In this document: piece after piece, positions 24,238-31,660 of the stretch | How the letters are laid out: each line of letters begins with the position of its first letter | Numbering within the stretch: position 1 is the first letter of the stretch | DNA from: Roseovarius sp. UBA6217 | GTDB lineage: Bacteria > Pseudomonadota > Alphaproteobacteria > Rhodobacterales > Rhodobacteraceae | NCBI GenBank assembly: GCA_002421985.1 | Contig: DISF01000010.1 | Location: 25,329-60,449, forward strand | Direction: 5' to 3' | Length of the DNA stretch: 35,121 nt | The notes under the pieces: generated by a model | What the model saw: the letters and a program-made list of their open reading frames with translations, nothing else | What the model was told of the DNA's origin: nothing | Database searches by the model: none | Program-made: the position numbers and the translations under genes

Positions 24238-25092
24238 ATGACAGACAAGATCATCGCCCTTGTGGACGGATCCATCTATTCGGAAAGCGTCTGCCAGCAC
24301 GCCGCCTGGATCGCGCAAAGGACGCAAGCGCCGGTCGAGCTGATCCACGTGCTGGGCCGACGCGAAGCGCCACAGAAGACCGACCTCTCCGGCGCGATCC
24401 GGCTGGGTGCGCGCACCAGGCTCATGGAGGAACTGGCCGAACTCGACGCGCAACGGGCGAAGCTCATCAGCCACCGGGGTCGCGCGATCCTCGAGGACGC
24501 GCGCGCCATCGTCGATCAGGACGGCGTGACCGAGATCACCACCCGCCTGCGCCATGGCGACATCGTCGAAGCCATCGGCGAGATCGAGGACAAAGCCCGC
24601 GTCATCGTGATCGGCAAGCGTGGCGAGGCGGCGGATTTCGCCAAGGGGCACCTTGGGTCCAACCTCGAACGGATCGTCCGCGCGGCGCATCGTCCGGTCT
24701 TCGTGGCGGCGCGCGCGTTCAAACCCATCGAAAGCGTGCTGGTGGCCTATGACGGCGGCGCGTCCGCTATGAAGGCGGTCGACCACATCTCGCGCAGCCC
24801 ACTTTTTGCCGGGCTGACCATCACGATCGTGACCGTGGGCAGCGAGACGCCTGAGATCAAGACGGGGCTTGCGGACGCCAAAGCGCTGTTGAAGGCCGCG
24901 GGCATCGACGCCGAAACCCGGATCGTGCCAGGCCAGCCGGAAACCGAACTGGGCAAGCTGGTTGACGAGGAAGGCTTCGGCATGGTCGTCATGGGGGCCT
25001 ACGGGCACAGCCGCATCCGCAGCCTCGTGATCGGGTCGAGCACGACCGAGATGGTCCGGTCCTGCAAAGTGCCGGTCGTTCTGATGCGGTAG
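24238..25092 (+). CDS. Tandem universal stress protein (UspA-UspA)
   Basis: This 284-residue protein has two Usp domains (about 1-150 and 158-284). The first starts KIIALVDGSIYSE and ends with a GKRG and LGSNLERI loop; the second starts SVLVAYDGG and ends GAYGHSRIRSLVIGSST, which is the ATP-binding G-X2-G-X9-G-(S/T) pattern. It lies 14 bases after the SulP gene with the ribosome site GGAGGAAAG, so they form an operon. It may bind ATP or AMP and regulate the transporter; no direct evidence. Cytoplasmic. Confidence 0.9.
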   Translation: MTDKIIALVDGSIYSESVCQHAAWIAQRTQAPVELIHVLGRREAPQKTDLSGAIRLGARTRLMEELAELDAQRAKLISHRGRAILEDARAIVDQDGVTEITTRLRHGDIVEAIGEIEDKARVIVIGKRGEAADFAKGHLGSNLERIVRAAHRPVFVAARAFKPIESVLVAYDGGASAMKAVDHISRSPLFAGLTITIVTVGSETPEIKTGLADAKALLKAAGIDAETRIVPGQPETELGKLVDEEGFGMVVMGAYGHSRIRSLVIGSSTTEMVRSCKVPVVLMR

Positions 25093-25438
25093 TCGCGGTG
25101 GCAGATCCCTCACCCGGTGCGCAAATGGAACCTCGTAGACGCGCGAAGGGGCTGGATTTCAAACTGACCCACTCCCCGAAAAGACGTCACGAAACGTCCT
25201 GTCTCTGATCAAACTGGCGTCGGTCAGGCTGTGGATCGAGTTTTATGACTCGCCGGCATGGCAGATTTTATCAAACCCCTGGAAAATATGGGAAGTGAGG
25301 TGCTGCACCTGCGCATACCGCTCCTCAGACCGACCTCTGCGCAGCAGCTCGTCCATGACCGGAAGACAGGGTGTCGAACGCCGGATTTATCCTTGTCGTT
25401 CAAAATCTTGACCCATTCACAAACCCCAGTTTGTGAAA
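25093..25438. other. 346-base gene-poor gap before tRNA-Leu, with a possible 37-aa remnant
   Basis: No named gene is seen. On the minus strand, 25356 down to 25243, an ATG opens MDELLRRGRSEERYAQVQHL and continues TSHIFQGFDKICHAGES to a stop (37 residues). Its composition looks more like real protein than the other frames here, but there is no ribosome site and no homologue I recognise. It may be the end of a lost gene. The base composition is lower in GC than neighbouring genes. Confidence 0.3.
25416..25437 (-). terminator. Hairpin just downstream of tRNA-Leu
   Basis: TTCACAAAC (25416-25424), CCCA and GTTTGTGAA (25429-25437) are perfect 9-bp arms with a 4-base loop. Read on the minus strand, it starts one base after the tRNA CCA end. 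No long U-tract follows, only scattered T. It probably ends the tRNA transcript or defines its 3' processing. Confidence 0.6.
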
Positions 25439-25523
25439 TGGTGCGGGTGGAGGGACTTGAACCCCCACGCCTTGCGGCGCCAGAACCTAAATCTGGTGCG
25501 TCTACCAATTCCGCCACACCCGC
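25439..25523 (-). tRNA. tRNA-Leu (anticodon UAG)
   Basis: The minus strand reads an 85-base tRNA from GCGGGTG at 25523 to the encoded CCA at 25439. Acceptor arms GCGGGTG and CACCCGC pair perfectly. The anticodon stem CCAGA and TCTGG encloses the loop TTTAGGT, giving anticodon TAG (UAG), read as leucine. There is a long variable arm, as in leucine tRNAs, and the T-arm GTTCAAGTC loop. It would decode CUA and other CUN codons. Confidence 0.95.
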
Positions 25524-25672
25524 TCAGACACGCCTCCTCTAGCAAGGCGCGCGCCCGTGTTTAAGCCCAAATCGTGCGCGCACGACCCGATGCGCACAAA
25601 AAAGGCACGAGACTGCCGCGCCCCTGCCCTATTGTGGGGAAAAAATAAGGTCGTCACAAAGCGAGAAACGCC

Positions 25673-26146
25673 ATGAAACCGCATACGGTCGGGCGTGCAG
25701 ATGGCGATTTCGCCGTCCGCCTCCCTGTTGAGGATGTCGGCCTTTGGGCCGAGGGTGTCATCCTGACAGCACAGGGCGAGCGGTGCGCGCGCGATTTGCG
25801 GCCCGGTGATCGTGTCATCACCCGCGATGCCGGGATGGTCACGCTGCGCGGGCTTACGCGGCAGCGGCTTTATACGGCGCTGGTGCATATCCGTGCCGGA
25901 TCGCTGGGCCATAGCCGGCCCGAGCGCGACATGATCGTCCCCGCCGAGCAGAGGTTGCTCGTGCGCGACTGGCGAGCAAAGGCGCTCTTTGGTGCGGATC
26001 AGGCGCTGGTTGCCGCCGCGCGGCTGGTCGATGGCGAATTCGTCACCCATGCCGGGATGGCCATGCTCGATCTGTGCAGGCTCGATTTCGGGGCGGCGCA
26101 TATCCTCTATCTCGACGGGCTGGAGGTGGCGAGCGGCCCCCGGTAA
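25673..26146 (+). CDS. Hint-domain (Hint_2-like) protein
   Basis: This 157-residue protein has a Hedgehog/intein (Hint_2) fold: GVILTAQGERCARDLRPGDRVITRDAGMVTLRG (28-60), then RAGSLGH.RPERDMIVPAEQRLLV, and ALFGADQALVAAARLVDG, all as in the many roseobacter Hint proteins. The usual first-block cysteine nucleophile is missing, so self-cleavage is doubtful. Most relatives are long secreted or calcium-binding proteins; this short form has no signal peptide. The start ATG is 150 bases beyond the divergent tRNA, with GAGAAACGCC as a weak ribosome site. Role unknown. Confidence 0.72.
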   Translation: MKPHTVGRADGDFAVRLPVEDVGLWAEGVILTAQGERCARDLRPGDRVITRDAGMVTLRGLTRQRLYTALVHIRAGSLGHSRPERDMIVPAEQRLLVRDWRAKALFGADQALVAAARLVDGEFVTHAGMAMLDLCRLDFGAAHILYLDGLEVASGPR

Positions 26147-26190
26147 ATCGGTTCCCGCGCCTTGGCGCATATCAAGGCAGCGTGCCGCCC

Positions 26191-27438
26191 TCACCCGGCG
26201 CGCAACCGCCCCGCCGCCAGCGCCGAGACGGCGATCATCGCGCTGGCCAAGCCCAGCATCAGCGGCAGCCCCCCCGCCTGATAGCTCAGCCCCGACAGCA
26301 CCGTGCCCAGAAGCCGCCCGCCCGCATTGGCCATGTAGTAGAACCCCACATCCATCGTCACCCGCTCGGCGCGGCTGAAGGCGAGGATCAGGTAGGAATG
26401 CAGCGCCGAATTTATGGCAAAGAGCGCGCCAAAGGCCAGAAGCCCCGCCACCAGCACCCCCGTGAGCCAGACCTGCGGGCCATCCGCGGCAAGCGCGGCC
26501 AGCGTGAGCACCACCGGCACAACCAGCAGCGCCAGCGCCCAGCCGCGCGCGGCGCGCACCAAGTCCGCCTCGGGGCGCAGATGCGCGCGCATCACGCGCG
26601 GTGCGCCCGCCTGCACGCCCCCGTAAAGGATGATCCACCCGGCCATGAACCCGCCCACGAGGAAAAACGCCGCGCGGTTGCCCTCGGCGCTGCCATCCGA
26701 CAGCACACCGTGGAAATAGACCGGGATGCCCACCACGAACCACACATCGCGCGCGCCGAAAAGAAACACCCGCGCTGCCGAGAGCCAGTTCACATTGGCG
26801 GATTTCGAGAAGACTTCCGAGAATTTCGCCCCCCTGCGCCCCGCAGGCAGGCCCGGCGGCATGGCAATCGCCACCGCCAAAAGGATCACCGCCAGCACGG
26901 CGGCCATCGCCCAGACCGCGCCCGCGAAGCCCATCACCGCCAAGAGCGCCGCCCCCATCAGAAAGCCCAGCCCCTTAACCGCGTTCTTGGAGCCGGTGAG
27001 CCACGCCACCCAGCGGAAAAGCCCGCCATCCTCGGCAGGGGCAAGCAGCTTGACGGCGGATTTCGCCGACATCTTGGCCAGATCCTTGGCCACGCCCGAG
27101 GCCCCCTGCACCGCCATCACATAGCCGACCGACAGCGCCACGCCCCAACCCGGATCGAGCTGCGCCAGCGCGATGAGCGCAACCACCTGCAAAGCCAGCC
27201 CCGCGTAAAGCGTCGCGGCAAGGCCGAACCGCGCCGCGATCCAGCCCGCCGAGAGGTTGGTCACCATGCCCGCGATCTCGTAGAGCACGAAGAGATACGC
27301 CAGTTGAACAGGCGAGAACCCCATCGTGTGAAAATGCAGCAAAACCAGCATCCTGAGCGCGCCATCGCTCAGCATGAAGGCCCAATAGGCCGCCGTCACT
27401 GCGATATAGGCCGAAAACCCCTCGGGCCGTGCCGTCAA
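26191..27438 (-). CDS. arsJ: ArsJ, organoarsenical (1-arseno-3-phosphoglycerate) efflux transporter
   Basis: This 415-residue membrane protein has about 12 transmembrane spans and belongs to the MFS branch called ArsJ. It opens GFSAYIAVTAAYWAFMLSDGALRMLVLL, with YEIAGMVTNLSAGWIAARFG following, both diagnostic. ArsJ exports 1-arseno-3-phosphoglycerate made by the paired GAPDH from arsenate and glyceraldehyde 3-phosphate. The start is a TTG at 27438 whose TTGA overlaps the stop of the GAPDH gene, with GGTGGGGG upstream. It is the last gene of the ars operon. Confidence 0.93.
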   Translation of the reverse strand: MTARPEGFSAYIAVTAAYWAFMLSDGALRMLVLLHFHTMGFSPVQLAYLFVLYEIAGMVTNLSAGWIAARFGLAATLYAGLALQVVALIALAQLDPGWGVALSVGYVMAVQGASGVAKDLAKMSAKSAVKLLAPAEDGGLFRWVAWLTGSKNAVKGLGFLMGAALLAVMGFAGAVWAMAAVLAVILLAVAIAMPPGLPAGRRGAKFSEVFSKSANVNWLSAARVFLFGARDVWFVVGIPVYFHGVLSDGSAEGNRAAFFLVGGFMAGWIILYGGVQAGAPRVMRAHLRPEADLVRAARGWALALLVVPVVLTLAALAADGPQVWLTGVLVAGLLAFGALFAINSALHSYLILAFSRAERVTMDVGFYYMANAGGRLLGTVLSGLSYQAGGLPLMLGLASAMIAVSALAAGRLRAG

Positions 27439-28433
27439 ACCGACGCCCCCACCATCAACGCCACATCAACCAGCCGGTGGGCATAGCCCATCTCGTTGTC
27501 ATACCAGACATATACCTTTACCTGCGTGCCCCCCACCACCATCGTGGAGGGCGCATCTATGATGCCCGAGCGGGGATCATTGGTGTAATCGGCACTCACA
27601 AGCGGCCGCGTCTCGTAACCCAGGATGCCCGTCAACGGCCCATCGGCTGCGGCCTTGAAGAGGGCGTTGACCTCCGCCACGCTGGTCTCGCGCACCATCT
27701 CGAACACGCAATCGGTAAGCGAGGCGTTGAGCAGCGGCACGCGCACGGCATGGCCATTCAGGCGGCCCGCCAATTCGGGGTAAATCAGCGTGATCGCCGT
27801 GGCGCTGCCCGTCGTCGTCGGGATCAGCGAGTTGAGCGCCGAACGCGCGCGGCGCAAATCCTTGGCGGGGCGGTCCACGATGGTTTGGGTATTGGTCACG
27901 TCATGGATCGTGGTGATCGTGCCGTGGCGGATGCCGATTCCCTCGTGCAGCACCTTGACGACGGGGGCGAGGCAATTGGTGGTGCAGCTTGCCGCCGTGA
28001 CGATTCGATGCGCCGCCGGGTCGTATTCGTGCTCGTTCACGCCATAGACGATATTGGCGATCGGCCCGTCCTTGACCGGGGCCGAGACCACCACGTGTTG
28101 AACCCCCGCCTCGAAATATGGCGCAAGGCCCGCCTCGGTCTTGTGCGCGCCGGTGCAGTCGATCACCACATCGACCCCGCCCATCGGCAGCGCCGACAGG
28201 TCGCGCGTGCCGATAAAGGGCAGGCGCAGCCCGTCGATGGTCACGCCTCCCGCATCATGGCCGAAGGCCGCATCCCACCGCCCGTGCACGGTGTCGAATT
28301 CCAGCAGATGCGCGTGCATCTCGGCATCCCCCACCGCGTCGTTGATCCAGGCCACGCGCGCGCCCCGCGCCAGCAGCGGCCTGAGGATCAGCTTGCCGAT
28401 CCGGCCCAGCCCGTTGATGGCATAGGTGGTCAT
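27435..28433 (-). CDS. ArsJ-associated glyceraldehyde-3-phosphate dehydrogenase
   Basis: This 332-residue protein is a GAPDH: NAD-binding INGLGRIGK (6-14), catalytic Cys150 in the SCTTNC loop with His177 in TTIHDVTN, and a C-terminal WYDNEMGYAHR. Beside arsJ, it acts in arsenate detoxification rather than central glycolysis, making 1-arseno-3-phosphoglycerate for export. It overlaps arsJ at its stop and the ArsR-ArsC fusion stop at its start (four bases each), so all three are co-translated. Confidence 0.93.
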   Translation of the reverse strand: MTTYAINGLGRIGKLILRPLLARGARVAWINDAVGDAEMHAHLLEFDTVHGRWDAAFGHDAGGVTIDGLRLPFIGTRDLSALPMGGVDVVIDCTGAHKTEAGLAPYFEAGVQHVVVSAPVKDGPIANIVYGVNEHEYDPAAHRIVTAASCTTNCLAPVVKVLHEGIGIRHGTITTIHDVTNTQTIVDRPAKDLRRARSALNSLIPTTTGSATAITLIYPELAGRLNGHAVRVPLLNASLTDCVFEMVRETSVAEVNALFKAAADGPLTGILGYETRPLVSADYTNDPRSGIIDAPSTMVVGGTQVKVYVWYDNEMGYAHRLVDVALMVGASV

Positions 28434-29269
28434 GCCGCGCCCTCCCCGCTCTGGTGCCCGATATCATCCACCGCCGCCTGAAGGCCAAGCCGGTCAAGGC
28501 TCTCAAAGGGCAGCGCGGCAAAGATCGAAATGCGGTTGCGCAACGCGCCATAGGCGCGCTGAAACGCCAGCGCCCTTTGCGCCTCGGTGCCGGTCGCGCG
28601 GACCGGATCGGGCGTGCCCCAATGGGCGGTGACGGGTTGGCCCTGCCAGGGCGGGCACTCCTCGTTCGCGGCGCGGTCGCAAACGGTAAAGACGAAATCC
28701 ATCACCGGCGCGCCCTCTGCCCTGAACTCATCCACATGCTTGGCGCGCAGTGGCGCGATGTCATGGCCCTTGGCCGCAAGCAGCGCCAGCGCCGCCGGGT
28801 TCAGCGTGGAAAAGGGGCGGGTTCCGGCGGACCACGCGGTGAACCGGTCGCCTGCCATGTCGCGCAGGATCGTCTCGGCAAAGATCGAGCGCGCGGAATT
28901 GCCCACGCAGATGAAGAGCACGTTATATTTTCTGTCAGCCATGTCCGCGCCTCCCTTGTGCATGGCGGCGGGCGCGCAGATATCGGGCCGCCCGCGGCAA
29001 CAGTCGTTGAGCAGGTAATCGAAGGTGCCCCGCACCTGCTCAAGATCAATCGCATAGCGCAGCGACGTGCCGCTGCGCGCCTGCGTGACCAGCCCGGTCC
29101 GCATCAGCGCCGCCAGATAGGCCGAGAGCGTCGATGGCCGCAGCCCCAACGCCTGTGCCACCTCGCCCGCCGCCACTGCATCGGGATAGCGCCGCATCAG
29201 CAGCCGGAAGATCGCAAGCCGCTGCGGATGGCCAAGCGTGGCGAGGCGGGAGGGAATATCTGATTCCAT
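28430..29269 (-). CDS. ArsR-ArsC fusion: arsenic-responsive repressor fused to arsenate reductase
   Basis: This 279-residue protein joins two domains. Residues 1-~100 form an ArsR winged helix (LATLGHPQRLAIFRLLMRRYP, then ALGLRPSTLSAYLAALMRTG) with cysteines Cys90, Cys91 and Cys98 that may bind As(III). Residues ~113-279 are a low-molecular-weight phosphatase-type arsenate reductase: NVLFICVGNSARS puts the nucleophile at Cys121 with Arg127, and Cys197 and Cys205 may be the redox pair of thioredoxin-coupled enzymes. It would reduce As(V) to As(III) and derepress its own operon. No As(III) pump (ArsB/Acr3) is in the window. ATG 29269 is the start; a palindrome immediately upstream is the likely operator. 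Confidence 0.92.
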   Translation of the reverse strand: MESDIPSRLATLGHPQRLAIFRLLMRRYPDAVAAGEVAQALGLRPSTLSAYLAALMRTGLVTQARSGTSLRYAIDLEQVRGTFDYLLNDCCRGRPDICAPAAMHKGGADMADRKYNVLFICVGNSARSIFAETILRDMAGDRFTAWSAGTRPFSTLNPAALALLAAKGHDIAPLRAKHVDEFRAEGAPVMDFVFTVCDRAANEECPPWQGQPVTAHWGTPDPVRATGTEAQRALAFQRAYGALRNRISIFAALPFESLDRLGLQAAVDDIGHQSGEGAA

Positions 29270-29271
29270 AT

Positions 29272-29287
29272 TTCGTGAATATACGAA
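29272..29287. promoter_or_regulatory. ArsR operator (palindrome at the ars promoter)
   Basis: TTCGT-GAATAT-ACGAA is a perfect 5-bp-arm palindrome with a 6-base spacer, in an AT-rich patch 3 bases upstream of the arsR-arsC ATG, in the 158-base gap to divergent radA. ArsR sites are typically short AT-rich palindromes over the promoter. Its place suggests it blocks transcription of the ars operon. Confidence 0.6.
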
Positions 29288-29427
29288 TTATAGGGGCGAG
29301 CAAGCAAAATCCGCGCCCCCGGCACCGGCGGCCCGGCACCGTGATCGACATTCCGCACAAGGCCGCCGAAGAGATGCGCGGCAGATCGGGTTTGACGCAG
29401 GGCGCGCGCTGGGGCATGTGGGCGGGC

Positions 29428-30795
29428 ATGGCCAGAGCCTCCGCCACATTCACCTGCACCGCCTGCGGCGCGACCCATTCGCGCTGGTCGGGACGGTGCG
29501 ACGCGTGCGGCGCATGGAACACGATCCACGAAGAGGCCCCGCTCTCGTCCGGGCCGCGCAGCCAGAGCCTTGGCCCCGCGCGCGGCGCGGCGCTGACGAT
29601 CACCGATCTGTCCACCGAGGAGCCCCCGCCGCCGCGCACCCGCTCGGGGATGGCCGAGCTTGACCGCGTGCTGGGCGGCGGCCTTGTGCCGTCGAGCGCG
29701 GTTCTGGTGGGCGGTGATCCGGGCATCGGCAAATCCACGCTGCTGTTGCAGGCCGCCGCGCGCTTTGCGGGCGCGGGGCTGTCGGTGCTCTATATCTCGG
29801 GCGAAGAGGCCAACGCGCAGGTGCGGATGCGCGCGCAGCGGCTGGGGCTGGAAACCGCGCCGGTGCGCCTTGCCGCCGCCACGAGCCTGCGCGACATCCT
29901 GACCACGCTCGACGCCGAACGCCCCGATCTGGTGATTATCGATTCGATCCAGACGATGTGGTCCGACAGCATCGATTCGGCACCGGGCAGCGTGTCACAG
30001 GTCCGCGCCGCAGCCCATGAGCTGACCAGCTTTGCCAAGCGCCGCGGCGCGAGCGTGATCCTCGTGGGCCATGTCACCAAGGATGGCCAGATCGCAGGGC
30101 CGCGCGTGGTCGAACATATGGTTGATTGCGTGCTCTATTTCGAGGGCGAGCGCGGGCATCAGTTCCGCATCCTGCGCAGCGTCAAGAACCGCTTTGGCCC
30201 CGCCGACGAGATCGGCGTGTTCGAGATGACCGGCGCGGGGCTGGCAGAAGTGGCCAACCCCTCGGCGCTGTTTCTCGCGGGGCGCGGCGCGCCTGCCCCC
30301 GGCTCGGTGGTGTTCGCGGGCATCGAGGGCACGCGCCCGGTGCTGGTGGAGATTCAGGCGCTGGTCGCGCCCACGCCCCATGCCCAGCCCCGCCGCGCCG
30401 TGGTGGGATGGGACGGCGCGCGGCTGGCCATGATCCTTGCCGTGCTGGAGGCGCGCTGCGGCATCCCCTTTGCCGGGCTCGATGTCTATCTCAACGTGGC
30501 GGGCGGCCTGCGCATCACCGAGCCTGCCGCCGATCTCGCCGTCGCCGCCGCCCTCCTGAGCGCGCGCGAGGATGCGGCGATCCCGGCCGAGACGGTGATT
30601 TTCGGGGAAATCAGCCTATCAGGCGCGCTGCGGCCCGTGGGCCAGACCGAAAACAGGTTGAAAGAAGCGCAAAAACTTGGTTTCACATCGGCAATCGTTC
30701 CGTCGGGCGGCAAACCCGGTGGCAAAAGCGGCCTCAGCCTGACCCGGATGGGCGATCTGGTGTCGTTCGTGGGTGAGGTTTTCGGTGCCGGATAG
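29428..30795 (+). CDS. radA: DNA repair protein RadA (Sms)
   Basis: This 455-residue protein processes recombination intermediates. It has an N-terminal zinc finger (CTAC at 10-13 and CDAC at 24-27), the Walker A loop GDPGIGKST (96-104), Walker B LVIIDSIQT, the RadA signature KNRFG (253-257) and a C-terminal Lon-protease-like domain. I start at ATG 29428 (MARASATFTCTACG), the normal family start; longer openings upstream lack similarity. It is divergent from the ars operon. Confidence 0.94.
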   Translation: MARASATFTCTACGATHSRWSGRCDACGAWNTIHEEAPLSSGPRSQSLGPARGAALTITDLSTEEPPPPRTRSGMAELDRVLGGGLVPSSAVLVGGDPGIGKSTLLLQAAARFAGAGLSVLYISGEEANAQVRMRAQRLGLETAPVRLAAATSLRDILTTLDAERPDLVIIDSIQTMWSDSIDSAPGSVSQVRAAAHELTSFAKRRGASVILVGHVTKDGQIAGPRVVEHMVDCVLYFEGERGHQFRILRSVKNRFGPADEIGVFEMTGAGLAEVANPSALFLAGRGAPAPGSVVFAGIEGTRPVLVEIQALVAPTPHAQPRRAVVGWDGARLAMILAVLEARCGIPFAGLDVYLNVAGGLRITEPAADLAVAAALLSAREDAAIPAETVIFGEISLSGALRPVGQTENRLKEAQKLGFTSAIVPSGGKPGGKSGLSLTRMGDLVSFVGEVFGAG

Positions 30796-30820
30796 GTGCG
30801 CGGAAGGGACAGGACGAGGC

Positions 30821-31378
30821 ATGGACGGGTTTACCATCATCGACGGCGTCGTGGCGCTTTTCATCGTGGTTTCGGCGCTTCTGGCCTATTCGCGCGGCTT
30901 CGTGCGCGAGGCGATGGCCATCGCCGGATGGGCTGTGGCAGGGGTCGCGGCCTTTGTCTTTGCCCCGCAGGTGGAGCCGCTGGTCAAGGAAATCCCTGTC
31001 GTTGGCGAATTCATCGCCGACAGTTGCGAATTGTCGATGATCGGGGCCTTCGCGGTGGTCTTTGCGGTGGCGCTCATCGCAGCCTCGCTTGTCACGCCGC
31101 TCTTTTCCTCGCTGGTGCAGCGCTCGGCGCTCGGGGGGCTTGATCAGGGGGCGGGGTTCCTTTTTGGCGTGGCGCGCGGGGTGTTGCTCGTCGCGATCGC
31201 CTATTTCGTCTACGAGACGGTGATATCGGCGCAATCCATCGCCATGATCGACGATAGCCGCTCGGCGCGGATCTTCTCGCAACTCACCGATGCGGTGGCC
31301 TCACAAGAGCCCGAACAGGCGCTGGGCTGGATCACCGCGCAATACGAGCAGCTTGTCGGCAAGTGCGACGCGTCCTGA
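30821..31378 (+). CDS. cvpA: CvpA-family membrane protein
   Basis: This 185-residue protein has about four hydrophobic spans and the CvpA family start, FTIIDGVVALFIVVSALLAYSRGFVREA. In many bacteria it precedes purF, as here. CvpA supports envelope tolerance of bile or other stresses in enterobacteria and colicin V export. The start ATG 30821 follows AGGACGAGG. It is 25 bases after radA. Confidence 0.9.
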   Translation: MDGFTIIDGVVALFIVVSALLAYSRGFVREAMAIAGWAVAGVAAFVFAPQVEPLVKEIPVVGEFIADSCELSMIGAFAVVFAVALIAASLVTPLFSSLVQRSALGGLDQGAGFLFGVARGVLLVAIAYFVYETVISAQSIAMIDDSRSARIFSQLTDAVASQEPEQALGWITAQYEQLVGKCDAS

Positions 31379-31423
31379 GCCGCTGCGCGGGTGGCGAGCG
31401 GTGGCGGTGACGCAAGCCTGGCA

Positions 31424-31466
31424 AGTGGTCTGGAGGGGTCGGTCGACGTAATGCGCTGAGCCGCGC
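31424..31466. repeat. Dispersed intergenic repeat, copy 1
   Basis: This 43-base segment (core GGTCTGGAGGGGTCGGTCGA) matches 34962-35004 at about 31 of 43 positions without gaps, on the same strand. It lies in the 282-base gap between cvpA and purF. Both copies are between genes and not coding, suggesting a degraded dispersed element or a shared structured motif. Confidence 0.45.
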
Positions 31467-31660
31467 GGGGGGGCTCTGCCTTGAACGCCCGCCCCCTGCC
31501 CGGCACCGGACCCATTCGCATCAGACATGACCCGATCTCCGGTCAACCCTGCGTCACCCACGCGCGGCAATGCAGAACACTTCGTGATAGTTTCGTGACA
31601 CCGGCCCGCCAAGCGCGTAAGAGAGGCACCAAGCGACATCCACGGATTCGGAGCCTGCCC

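Noticed and set aside
22248..25438. Integration of the SulP-Usp unit at tRNA-Leu with duplicated tRNA end
   Set aside because: I looked for a copy of the tRNA 3' sequence on the far side (22248-22732) and found none, so a classic tRNA-integrated island is not supported.
25224..25542. Open frames on both strands across the tRNA-Leu gene
   Set aside because: They read through the tRNA (MAELVDAPDLGSGAARRGGS is the classic translated tRNA-Leu) and its antisense; they are not proteins.
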